A DNA stretch of 64,000 nt. Source: Mediterranea massiliensis. GTDB lineage: Bacteria; Bacteroidota; Bacteroidia; Bacteroidales; Bacteroidaceae. Shown here piece by piece: positions 51,298-59,014 of this stretch. Under the pieces are notes generated by a model. That model was not told where the DNA came from. It saw only the letters and a list, made by a program, of their open reading frames with translations, and did not search any database. Location: contig SUYA01000005.1 in assembly GCA_015060695.1 (NCBI GenBank), forward strand, positions 62,001-126,000, given 5' to 3'. Within the stretch, counting starts at the first letter, position 1. Each line of letters starts with the position of its first letter. A program made the translations under genes and the position numbers.

Positions 51298-51882
51298 ATG
51301 TTATACTCAATTGCACACTATTTAAGAGATAAAATGCCATGGTTGTGGAATCTTATAAATCTTTTAAATTCCTTATTATTCTCTCTCCGCTATGGAAAAA
51401 GGATAAAGGATTTTAAGTTTAAAACTCCACATGAAGGCTATAGTATTCTTCCAATTCGTGAAGTTGCAACTGAAACTTTGGTAGAGTTCTTTTTCCGTCA
51501 GCCAGAGGAAGCATTCAAGTTTTTTAAACCTCATGGATTTGATAAGGCATCTATCAAGAATTTGCAGAAAAATAAAGCTTTTTTAGCTTATGTGCTATTT
51601 AATGGTGATGAAATTGCAGGATATTGCTTTAATCGGTCATTCTTTCATGGCAAGGGATTCCGTGGAAGATTGGTGGATATAAATTATCGTGGTAAAGGAT
51701 TGGGTACGATGATGAATAAACTACTTAACGAGGTTGGCTTTGGTATTGGGCTTAGATTGTTTGAAACAGTTTCAAAAGATAATGTGGCTTCATATCGTTC
51801 TGCTCTTTCTGCGAGTAAGGTTAAAGTGATTGAAGAATTGGAACATAATGAACTTTATCTGGAAATATTAAAGGAGCAATAA
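51298..51882 (+). CDS. GNAT-fold acyltransferase
   Basis: 194 residues. After a hydrophobic or amphipathic start (MPWLWNLINLLNSLLFSLRY) the GNAT motif A is in VDINYRGKGLGTMMNKLL (the RGKGLG acetyl-CoA loop) with GDEIAGYCFNRSFF before it and VASYRSALSASKVKVIEELE after it. In the context of a bacillosamine-like pathway it could acetylate the C4 amino group made by the aminotransferase at 55349, as PglD-type enzymes do, or another sugar amine. Separated from those genes by the inserted three-gene cassette. Confidence 0.75.
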   Translation: MLYSIAHYLRDKMPWLWNLINLLNSLLFSLRYGKRIKDFKFKTPHEGYSILPIREVATETLVEFFFRQPEEAFKFFKPHGFDKASIKNLQKNKAFLAYVLFNGDEIAGYCFNRSFFHGKGFRGRLVDINYRGKGLGTMMNKLLNEVGFGIGLRLFETVSKDNVASYRSALSASKVKVIEELEHNELYLEILKEQ

Positions 51883-51949
51883 TTGTATGTTTCTAAAATG
51901 GATATTTGATAGATTGGTATCCGTTATTTTGTGTTATTTATGTAAGATT

Positions 51950-51982
51950 TTGCAATAGTTAGAACAAAAATATCTATTTTTG
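51950..51982 (+). promoter_or_regulatory. Promoter of the inserted DUF262/AAA cassette
   Basis: -33 TTG at 51950-51952 and -7 TATTTTTG at 51975-51982, 22 bases apart. The first ATG (52009) is 26 bases further on. An internal promoter here means the cassette can be expressed when the capsule operon is off. Confidence 0.6.
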
Positions 51983-52008
51983 CGGTTGAGTTTAAAAAAT
52001 TGCATGTA

Positions 52009-52458
52009 ATGGATACTCACGCAATGAATGATATAATTGGAAGTACTGATTTCAGAATGCAACATTTTACCATCCGTGAATTGATGTTACGGATGGATGA
52101 TGGGCAATTGGTTGGAAGAAGGGTGCTGGGGAAACATTGGGATGAACAAAAGCAAATAAGTTTTGTAGAATCTGTTTTATCGGGTATCCCTATTGCTTCG
52201 TTCTATTTTAATGGGGCTTATCCACAATGGACTGTGTTGGATGGCGTAGAGAGAATTCATGCTATACGTAGATATGTACTTGATGAATTTCAATTGAAAA
52301 ACTTGGAATTGTTGTCAGAGGAGTATAATGGATATTTCTCAGAGTTACTTCCTTCTGTGAGGCGGAGATTCATGAATACTTCTGTAATGGGGTATGTATT
52401 GACAACAGAATTGCCCAGAGAGGTTTTAAACTCTATTTTTAAAAGATTAAATGATTAG
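52009..52458 (+). CDS. Short DUF262-like (ParB/GmrS-type N-terminal domain) protein
   Basis: 149 residues from ATG 52009; TTG 52000 and ATG 52024 are alternatives. The pattern is that of the DUF262 N-terminal domain: FTIRELMLRMDDGQLV, KHWDEQKQISFVESVLSG, IPIASFYFNGAYPQ and TVLDGVERIHAIRRYV. The usual DGQQR core reads DGVER, so the Arg is kept and the Gln is changed. Full DUF262 proteins continue into a C-terminal HNH or helical part, which is absent here. In defence genes this domain can sense or hydrolyse nucleotides (GmrSD); here it is the first gene of a three-gene operon with an ATPase. Confidence 0.7.
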   Translation: MDTHAMNDIIGSTDFRMQHFTIRELMLRMDDGQLVGRRVLGKHWDEQKQISFVESVLSGIPIASFYFNGAYPQWTVLDGVERIHAIRRYVLDEFQLKNLELLSEEYNGYFSELLPSVRRRFMNTSVMGYVLTTELPREVLNSIFKRLND

Positions 52459-52470
52459 AACAGTTTAGAG

Positions 52471-53574
52471 ATGATTGAATATATCATACTGAAGAATTTC
52501 AAGTGCTTTGATGAGTTGCAAGTTAGGTTGGCTCCCCTAACCCTTGTGACAGGAATGAATGGTGTGGGAAAATCTACATTGATTCAGTCTTTGTTGTTGA
52601 TACGGCAGAGTTTTATCTCGCGTTATTTTCAAGATGATTATCTTTGTCTGAATGGGGAACTGGCAAACCTGATTAATGGGGAGGCTTTGCTATACAAACA
52701 GGCAGAGAATGATTCTGTTGAGATTTGTATAGAGGATTCGGAACATGATTTCGTATTCAAGATTCCGCAAACTGATAGTGAGAATCATTTGCAGCATGTG
52801 GAGATTTCTCCAAAGGATTATTCCAAACGTGGATTATTCTTGTTCGAGGATGATTTTGTTTATCTGAATGCTGAGCGGTTGGCTCCACAAATGGATTATA
52901 AATTGATGAATCCATCGGAGAAAAAATATAGCCGCTTGGGTAATAAGCATGGCGATAAGGCTGTTGGGGTATTGTTTGATGCAATTGATAAAGTTACGGA
53001 TTTGACTATACCGGCCATGAAGGCTGAAGCTGTATCTACTCTTCGTCTTGGCGATAATGTATCGGCTTGGATGAGTTATATCATGGGCACAAAAATCACA
53101 GCAAAAGTGGAAAAGGTGAACAGTGATGATTTACGATTGACTTATACCATGGGGGATGTTGCCAAGGAAAATGTGTTTTCTCCTTTGAATTCTGCTTTTG
53201 GTTATTCTTACTTATTACCGATTGTGACTGCTGTTTTAACTGCTAAGAAAAATGGAGGTATTTTATTGGAAAATCCTGAGGCGCATTTGCATCCTGCGGC
53301 ACAGTTTAGATTGGGCTTGTTCCTTGCAGTGGCTGCTGAACAAGGTATCCAATTGATTATTGAAACTCATAGTGACCATTTGCTGAACGGAATACGTGTA
53401 GCGGCTAAGGAGAAGAAAATCTCATCGGATAATGTTTCGATTCTATATTTTGCAGATAGTGATGGCTATCACGATGCACAGCGAATTGTATTGGATGAAG
53501 AAGGGGATTTGGACAGATGGCCCAATGGATTCTTTGATGAGTGGGAAAAGGCTTTGGATACGTTAATAGGTTAA
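52471..53574 (+). CDS. AAA/ABC-type ATPase with DUF3696-like C-terminus
   Basis: 367 residues. Walker A GMNGVGKST near residue 30 follows IEYIILKNFKCFDELQVRLA, a RecF/OLD-like start. Walker B is GGILLENPEAHLHP (near 270), and the histidine switch is ETHSDHLLNGIRVAA. The C-terminal SILYFADSDGYHDAQRIVLD and DLDRWPNGFFDEWEKALDTL match the DUF3696 ending. No Toprim or nuclease domain is attached. Such ATPases act as sensors or motors in many anti-phage and toxin systems. It lies 12 bases after the DUF262-like gene and 9 bases before the third gene, so all three are one unit. Confidence 0.85.
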   Translation: MIEYIILKNFKCFDELQVRLAPLTLVTGMNGVGKSTLIQSLLLIRQSFISRYFQDDYLCLNGELANLINGEALLYKQAENDSVEICIEDSEHDFVFKIPQTDSENHLQHVEISPKDYSKRGLFLFEDDFVYLNAERLAPQMDYKLMNPSEKKYSRLGNKHGDKAVGVLFDAIDKVTDLTIPAMKAEAVSTLRLGDNVSAWMSYIMGTKITAKVEKVNSDDLRLTYTMGDVAKENVFSPLNSAFGYSYLLPIVTAVLTAKKNGGILLENPEAHLHPAAQFRLGLFLAVAAEQGIQLIIETHSDHLLNGIRVAAKEKKISSDNVSILYFADSDGYHDAQRIVLDEEGDLDRWPNGFFDEWEKALDTLIG

Positions 53575-53583
53575 TCTTTCTCT

Positions 53584-54459
53584 ATGGAACTGCCTTTGAA
53601 TGAATGGGATGTGGCATTAAGGCCTGGAGCGTTTATGTCGTGTAAGGCGTGGTATGACTTCATGGCATTGATGGATATATTGGCTAAAGAATATGATGTC
53701 CAGAAAGTGTTGTTCCCCAAAAATGAGGCTTCCATTCTTCATGGAGAAATATATGAACTGAAATCTGATAATTTACGTCTGAGAGTTAAATACTTTTATA
53801 GTAGGTTTGTAAAAAAACACACTGACTCGCCTGAATATAATGAATATATCTGTCGTGATAAAAAATCGAAAGAGGATATTGCCATGTTATTGACATTGGC
53901 TTATACTGAGGATAGGCCAACAATCAGTATTGTGTATGATAACTGTTTTGCATGTGATTCGTTTGACGCATATTTGCATAATAGTGACAAGAATAAAGGA
54001 AAGAATGTTTCTGTCAAAAATCTGCATATTGGGAATGTAGAGGTATATAAGGATGATTTGCTGACTGGAGTACCTGATCGTAATGTAGATCCTATCTCTA
54101 ATCCTATTTGGAATATCGAAAAAACAAAAAAATATTGTGATTCTCTACCCGATTTTTCAACATTGTCCGACGGTGAAAAAATCGTAAGATTAAAACAAGA
54201 AGGAACATTTGTGGCGCGATTGAATGGTTGGATTGAGGATAAAAAGTTGTCTTCAATCAATTCGAGTAAGAAGAAAATTCGTCGCATATTCAGACCTATC
54301 AAATTCAAACATAGTGAAGCCGCTTTTTTGAGTATCGATTTTGAAAAGCCGGCTTTTGAATTACTTAATCATCGTGGAAAACATATAAGAGAGATTTCTT
54401 ATTTAGGAGATGTAAATACAGGATATAAGCGTGGACATGACATCAAATTAAAGCGATAA
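53584..54459 (+). CDS. Unknown third protein of the DUF262/AAA cassette
   Basis: 291 residues; I do not recognise the family. Soluble, no signal or membrane segment. Notable stretches: VALRPGAFMSCKAWYDFMAL, YDVQKVLFPKNEASILHGE, PTISIVYDNCFACDSFDAYL, DRNVDPISNPIWN, LPDFSTLSDGEKIVRLKQEG, and a beta-like C-terminus AFLSIDFEKPAFELLNHRG with EISYLGDVNTGY and GHDIKLKR. It is always possible that it is the effector of the cassette, because the ATPase has none, but no nuclease, protease or other active-site motif is evident. Ends 42 bases before the capsule sugar transferase. Confidence 0.7.
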   Translation: MELPLNEWDVALRPGAFMSCKAWYDFMALMDILAKEYDVQKVLFPKNEASILHGEIYELKSDNLRLRVKYFYSRFVKKHTDSPEYNEYICRDKKSKEDIAMLLTLAYTEDRPTISIVYDNCFACDSFDAYLHNSDKNKGKNVSVKNLHIGNVEVYKDDLLTGVPDRNVDPISNPIWNIEKTKKYCDSLPDFSTLSDGEKIVRLKQEGTFVARLNGWIEDKKLSSINSSKKKIRRIFRPIKFKHSEAAFLSIDFEKPAFELLNHRGKHIREISYLGDVNTGYKRGHDIKLKR

Positions 54460-54501
54460 AGAAGAGTCTTTAATTCTGTATTCCCCAAAATGTGAGTTAG
54501 T

Positions 54502-55185
54502 ATGTTTTTTAAATTTATTTTTGACCGTACAGCGGCGCTGTTCGGTCTGCTTGTGTTATGGCCTGTGCTCTTGATTGTAGGCATATTGGTGAAGGTGAAG
54601 ATGCCGGGAGGGCCGGCATTCTTTGTACAGAAGCGTGTGGGTAAGGATGGGGAGTTGTTTAACTGCCATAAGTTTCGCACGATGACGGTAAACCATAATG
54701 GTTCGACGGTGTCGGTAGCGGGTGATAGTCGTATTACGCCTTTTGGAGCGAAGCTTCGTCATTATAAATTGGATGAGTTGCCAGGATTGTGGGATGTGCT
54801 GATTGGGAAGATGAGTTTTGTGGGACCTCGACCGGATGTGCCTGGGTATGCGGATAAGTTGACTGGGGATGATCGTGATGTGTTGAAACTTCGTCCGGGA
54901 ATTACGGGACCGGCTACGCTGAAGTACAGATTGGAGGATGAGATGATTGCTGACTTCGTCCAAAAAATTAAGAATGGAGAATTGAGAATGGAGAATGGAT
55001 TGGAGATACCACAGGGGCTGACGGATCAGGAGTTGGCGGTGTGGTATAATGATAATATTATTTATCCGGATAAGGTGAGGTTGAACTGTTACTATTATCG
55101 TAATTATAGTTTCATCAAGGATATTGAGATGATTTTTGCTACTGTGCTTGGGTTTAAGGTGAAGTTTGCAGGCGAAGAGGTGTGA
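54502..55185 (+). CDS. Initiating undecaprenyl-phosphate sugar-phosphate transferase (WcfS/PglC-like)
   Basis: 227 residues, the short form of the bacterial sugar transferase family. One membrane hairpin at the start (AALFGLLVLWPVLLIVGILV), then PGGPAFFVQKRVGKDGELF, CHKFRTMTV, LRHYKLDELPGLWDVLIGKM, SFVGPRPDVPGYAD and LRPGITGPATLKYRLED. It moves a sugar-1-phosphate onto undecaprenyl phosphate to start each repeat unit. Residues about 157-166 (KNGELRMENG) are encoded by a GAGAATGGAGAATTGAGAAT-type repeat and look like an in-frame insertion. The neighbour aminotransferase probably makes its substrate. Confidence 0.9.
   Translation: MFFKFIFDRTAALFGLLVLWPVLLIVGILVKVKMPGGPAFFVQKRVGKDGELFNCHKFRTMTVNHNGSTVSVAGDSRITPFGAKLRHYKLDELPGLWDVLIGKMSFVGPRPDVPGYADKLTGDDRDVLKLRPGITGPATLKYRLEDEMIADFVQKIKNGELRMENGLEIPQGLTDQELAVWYNDNIIYPDKVRLNCYYYRNYSFIKDIEMIFATVLGFKVKFAGEEV
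54970..55000 (+). repeat. AGAATGGAGAATTG-type minirepeat inside the sugar transferase gene
   Basis: Tandem GAATGGAGAATTGAGAATGG units inside coding sequence, translated in frame as NGELRMENG. The same motif occurs at 56351-56416 in the aminotransferase gene. Confidence 0.6.
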
Positions 55186-55348
55186 GTAAATTATGATTTA
55201 TGAACACTAATAGTGATTAACTATAAGTGTTTTGTGAATTATTCAGTTGATTCCTTGATTATCACAAAATAAGATTTTTCTTTATTTAAAATAGTTGTAC
55301 CCCACAGCGTTCGTTGTGGGGTGGTGCTTTATAATCATAAAAATAGTT

Positions 55349-56587
55349 ATGGGAAAAAGAATTTATCTTTGCCTGGCTCATATGAGTGGCAAGGAGCAGG
55401 ACTTTATACAGGAGGCCTTTGATACAAACTGGGTGGTTCCTTTGGGACCTAACGTGAATGGGTTTGAAAAGGAGTTGGAGAATTTCTTGAATGCCGGTAT
55501 GCCGGTGGTGGCGTTGTCGGCCGGTACGGCGGCTATCCACTTGGCGTTGATTCAATTGGGTGTGCAGGCGGGCGACGAGGTGATTTGCCAGTCGATGACG
55601 TTCTGTGCTTCGTGCAACCCGATTACTTACTTGGGGGCTAAGCCGGTGTTTGTGGATAGTGAACTGGATACGTGGAACATGGATCCGGCGTTGATGGAGG
55701 TGGCTATACAGGACCGAATGGAGAAGACGGGACGTAAGCCGAAGGCGATTGTACCGGTGCATCTGTATGGTATGCCGGCCAAGATGGATGAGATTTTGGC
55801 GATTGCCAATAGGTATGGCATTCCGGTATTGGAGGATGCGGCTGAGGCTCTTGGTTCGGAATACAAGGGACGGAAGTGTGGCACGTTTGGTGAGTTCGGG
55901 GCGTTGTCGTTCAATGGTAACAAGATGATTACAACTTCGGGCGGTGGTGCATTGGTGGTGAAGGATGAGGAGGCAAAGCGGCAGACGATGTTTTATGCTA
56001 CGCAGGCTCGTGAGCCGTTTCCGCACTATCAGCACGAGAAGATTGGGTATAATTACCGCATGAGTAATATTTGTGCCGGTATCGGTCGCGGACAGATGAC
56101 GGTGCTGGATGAGCATATTGCGCATCATCGGTGGGTACATTCGCTCTACAAGGAGGCGTTGAAGGATGTAGCGGGTGTTGAGCTGAAGTGTAATCCGGGC
56201 GAGGAGTTTGACTCGAACTACTGGCTATGTACGATTTTGATTGACCCGGAGAAGACGGGTAAGACGCCGGAGGAGGTGCGTGTCCGTCTGGATGAGGCGG
56301 GTATTGAGACGCGGCCGTTGTGGAAGCCGATGCACTTGCAACCGGTGTTTAATGGAATTGAGAATGGAGAATTGAGAATTGAGAATGGAGAGTTGAGAAA
56401 TGGGGAATGGAGAGTGGTGCATTGGGGGGATGGTGTAATTTGTCAGACCTCGGACAAGAGTGTTTCGTATGTTAACGGGGTGTCGGAGTGGTTGTTCGAA
56501 CGGGGATTGTGCATTCCGGCCGGACCGTGTGTGACGGATGAGGATGTGGCGTACATCGTGAAGTGCTTGAAGGAGGCGTTGATGTAG
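55349..56587 (+). CDS. DegT/DnrJ/EryC1-family PLP aminotransferase (WcfR/PglE-like) with repeat-derived insert
   Basis: 412 residues from ATG 55349 (MGKRIYLCLAHMSGKEQD); the frame extends to 55295 without a start. PLP motifs: VALSAGTAAIHLALIQLG, QSMTFCASCNPITYLGAKPV, PVHLYGMPAKMDEI, VLEDAAEALGSEYKG, FNGNKMITTSGGGALV (cofactor Lys), RMSNICAGIGRGQM. It should place an amino group at C4 of a UDP-4-keto-6-deoxy-HexNAc, giving the first capsule sugar. Between MHLQPVFNG and YVNGVSEWLFERGLCIPAGP lie about 38 extra residues (NGELRIENGELRNGEWR...), partly made of the GAGAATTGAGAAT minirepeat. Confidence 0.9.
   Translation: MGKRIYLCLAHMSGKEQDFIQEAFDTNWVVPLGPNVNGFEKELENFLNAGMPVVALSAGTAAIHLALIQLGVQAGDEVICQSMTFCASCNPITYLGAKPVFVDSELDTWNMDPALMEVAIQDRMEKTGRKPKAIVPVHLYGMPAKMDEILAIANRYGIPVLEDAAEALGSEYKGRKCGTFGEFGALSFNGNKMITTSGGGALVVKDEEAKRQTMFYATQAREPFPHYQHEKIGYNYRMSNICAGIGRGQMTVLDEHIAHHRWVHSLYKEALKDVAGVELKCNPGEEFDSNYWLCTILIDPEKTGKTPEEVRVRLDEAGIETRPLWKPMHLQPVFNGIENGELRIENGELRNGEWRVVHWGDGVICQTSDKSVSYVNGVSEWLFERGLCIPAGPCVTDEDVAYIVKCLKEALM
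56351..56416 (+). repeat. AATGGAGAATTGAGAATT-type minirepeat inside the aminotransferase gene
   Basis: At least five imperfect units of (GAGAATGGAGAATT / GAGAATT) in coding sequence, translated in frame as ENGELRIENGELR. Same family as the repeat at 54970-55000. Confidence 0.65.
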
Positions 56588-56589
56588 TG

Positions 56590-56691
56590 ATGAGGCGATG
56601 GATGAAATGGATGGGTGAGTTGTTGAAGGCTTTGTGTTGCTTCGGCTGCTTGCCGCATTATCTCTGGTATAAGAGGGATAAAGATAAATAA
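56590..56691 (+). CDS. Possible 33-residue peptide at the end of the capsule operon
   Basis: ATG 56590 two bases after the aminotransferase stop: MRRWMKWMGELLKALCCFGC, then LPHYLWYKRDKDK. Basic and amphipathic with a CCFGC cluster. Very short and without homology evidence; a terminator follows directly. It could be a coupled small peptide or chance. Confidence 0.3.
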   Translation: MRRWMKWMGELLKALCCFGCLPHYLWYKRDKDK

Positions 56692-56709
56692 CTCTTATGA
56701 AGGATAAGG

Positions 56710-56746
56710 AAAGCGTGCTTCCCCGACTGGGGTGGCACGCTTTTTT
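56710..56746 (+). terminator. Terminator of the capsule operon
   Basis: AAAGCGTGC pairs with GCACGCTTT around an inner CCCC/GGGG pairing, followed by TTTTTT. It ends the unit that includes the aminotransferase gene. Confidence 0.85.
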
Positions 56747-56887
56747 CGTTAATTGATGGCCGGAGATTTGGTAATGTCGCTTTTTTTTCAGAGATTTGCA
56801 AACTGAATAGTATCGAGAGCCGTGGGGCGTCGTCCTCCTTCTTATTTTATTCTACATGTTGATTGATATATTCAAACGTACTGAAAT

Positions 56888-57760
56888 ATGAAAGGAATTA
56901 TTCTTGCTGGTGGCAGTGCCACCCGGCTCTACCCGTTATCGAAGGCTATCTCGAAGCAGATTATGCCGGTGTATGACAAGCCTATGATTTATTACCCCCT
57001 CTCTACGCTGATGCTGGCCGGCATCCGCGAGGTGCTTATTATCTCTACTCCGCGCGACTTGCCGATGTTTCGCGAGTTGTTAGGTAGCGGCGAGGATTTG
57101 GGTATGTCGTTTTCTTATAAGATTCAAGAGCAACCCAACGGATTGGCACAGGCGTTTGTGCTGGGGGCTGAGTTCTTGAACGGTGAACCGGGCTGCTTAA
57201 TCTTGGGCGATAATATGTTCTATGGTCAGGGCTTTTCGGCCATGCTGAAGCGGGCGGCTTCTATTGAAAAGGGGGCTTGCATCTTTGGTTATCAGGTAAA
57301 GGATCCACGTGCTTATGGGGTAGTGGAGTTTGATGCAGACGGACGGGTGATTTCGTTAGAGGAAAAACCGGAACAGCCGAAGAGTGACTATGCCGTGCCG
57401 GGACTTTACTTTTATGACAAGACGGTGACTGAAAAGGCGGCGGCTTTGAAGCTTTCGGCTCGTGGCGAGTATGAGATTACGGACTTGAACAAGTTGTATT
57501 TGGAAGAGGGTACGCTGAAGGTAGAACTCTTTGGACGTGGCTTTGCTTGGCTGGATACGGGTAATTGTGACAGTTTGTTGGAGGCCAGCAACTTTGTGGC
57601 TACCATTCAGAATCGTCAGGGATTCCGCGTAAGTTGTATCGAGGAGATTGCTTGGCGCAAGGGATGGATTGACGTGGAGCAGCTTTATAAGTTGGGCGAA
57701 CAGTTGGGTAAGACGGAGTATGGTCAGTACCTGATGGAGTTGGCAAATAACCATCGTTGA
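56888..57760 (+). CDS. rfbA: Glucose-1-phosphate thymidylyltransferase
   Basis: 290 residues, the usual RmlA length. [94 protein letters not shown] and [20 protein letters not shown] are all family features. It makes dTDP-glucose from dTTP and glucose-1-phosphate. It sits in a separate unit behind a terminator, with rfbB 40 bases downstream. Confidence 0.97.
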   Translation: MKGIILAGGSATRLYPLSKAISKQIMPVYDKPMIYYPLSTLMLAGIREVLIISTPRDLPMFRELLGSGEDLGMSFSYKIQEQPNGLAQAFVLGAEFLNGEPGCLILGDNMFYGQGFSAMLKRAASIEKGACIFGYQVKDPRAYGVVEFDADGRVISLEEKPEQPKSDYAVPGLYFYDKTVTEKAAALKLSARGEYEITDLNKLYLEEGTLKVELFGRGFAWLDTGNCDSLLEASNFVATIQNRQGFRVSCIEEIAWRKGWIDVEQLYKLGEQLGKTEYGQYLMELANNHR

Positions 57761-57800
57761 TTTTTTTTATGTTTCATTTTTTTTAAATTCCTGATTTTAC

Positions 57801-58940
57801 ATGAAGACTTATCTGGTAACAGGTGCCGCAGGGTTTATCGGTGCCAATTACATTAAATATATCTTGGCAAAGCACGATGATATTAAAGTAGTGATTCTGG
57901 ATGCGTTGACCTATGCCGGCAATCTGGGTACGATTGCAAATGATATTGATGACGAGCGTTGTTTCTTTGTGAAGGGTGACATCTGTGACCGTCAGTTGGC
58001 TGACGATTTGTTTGCTCAGTACAAGTTTGACTATGTGGTGAATTTTGCGGCCGAGAGTCATGTGGATCGCAGCATTGAGAATCCGCAACTGTTCCTGATG
58101 ACAAATATTTTGGGTACACAGAACTTGTTGGATGCTGCCCGTCGTGCTTGGGTAACGGGCAAGGACGAACAGGGTTATCCTACTTGGCGTAACGGTGTGC
58201 GCTATCACCAGGTTTCTACCGACGAGGTGTATGGCTCGCTGGGTGCCGAAGGTTTCTTTACAGAAGAAACACCTCTCTGTCCTCATAGTCCTTACAGTGC
58301 ATCGAAAACCAGTGCCGACATGGTGGTGATGGCTTATCATGATACTTACAAGATGCCGGTGACGATTACTCGTTGTTCAAATAACTATGGCCCTTATCAC
58401 TTCCCCGAAAAGTTGATTCCGCTGATTATCAAGAATATCTTGGAAGGTAAGAAGTTGCCGGTGTATGGCGACGGTAGCAATGTGCGCGATTGGCTCTATG
58501 TGGAAGACCACTGCAAAGCCATTGATATGGTGGTGCGCGAAGGGGTAGTAGGAGAGGTGTATAACGTGGGTGGTCATAACGAAAAGACCAATCTGGAGAT
58601 TGTGAAACTGACCATTGCTACCATTCACCGGTTGATGACCGAGAATCCGGCTTATCGCTCTGTGCTGAAGAAGCAGGAGAAGACGGATGACGGACAGATT
58701 GACATCAGCTGGATAAACGAGGAGTTGATTACCTTTGTTAAAGATCGCTTGGGACACGACCAGCGTTATGCCATTGACCCCACGAAGATTACCAATGCAT
58801 TGGGTTGGTATCCGGAAACAAAATTTGAGGTGGGTATCGTGAAGACCATTGAATGGTACCTGAATAACCAAGCGTGGGTGGAAGAGGTGACCAGCGGTGA
58901 TTATCAGCACTACTACGAACGGATGTACAACAAGCGTTGA
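57801..58940 (+). CDS. rfbB: dTDP-glucose 4,6-dehydratase
   Basis: 379 residues. TGAAGFIGANYIKYIL (NAD site), NFAAESHVDRSIENP, STDEVYGSLGAEGFF, PYSASKTSADMVVMAY (Tyr-Lys), RCSNNYGPYHFPEKLIPL and VRDWLYVEDHCKAIDMV are typical for RmlB. It makes dTDP-4-keto-6-deoxyglucose, which rfbC at 35420 can use. A slightly longer product than the E. coli enzyme because of inserts in loops. Ends at a strong terminator. Confidence 0.97.
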   Translation: MKTYLVTGAAGFIGANYIKYILAKHDDIKVVILDALTYAGNLGTIANDIDDERCFFVKGDICDRQLADDLFAQYKFDYVVNFAAESHVDRSIENPQLFLMTNILGTQNLLDAARRAWVTGKDEQGYPTWRNGVRYHQVSTDEVYGSLGAEGFFTEETPLCPHSPYSASKTSADMVVMAYHDTYKMPVTITRCSNNYGPYHFPEKLIPLIIKNILEGKKLPVYGDGSNVRDWLYVEDHCKAIDMVVREGVVGEVYNVGGHNEKTNLEIVKLTIATIHRLMTENPAYRSVLKKQEKTDDGQIDISWINEELITFVKDRLGHDQRYAIDPTKITNALGWYPETKFEVGIVKTIEWYLNNQAWVEEVTSGDYQHYYERMYNKR

Positions 58941-58969
58941 ACATCCTTCTGATTGATAAAATATGGCGG

Positions 58970-59014
58970 GAAGCTCGGTGTCAAGGTAACAATACGACAC
59001 CGAGCTTCTTTTTT
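58970..59014 (+). terminator. Terminator of rfbAB, overlapping the end of the convergent gene
   Basis: Perfect 13-bp stem (GAAGCTCGGTGTC / GACACCGAGCTTC) with a 13-base loop, followed by TTTTTT. It reaches into the last codons and stop of the minus-strand gene ending at 58981. Confidence 0.85.

Noticed and set aside
55286..56140. 284-codon minus-strand frame
   Set aside because: Mirror of the aminotransferase gene; rich in H, R and Q, as expected for antisense of this codon usage.
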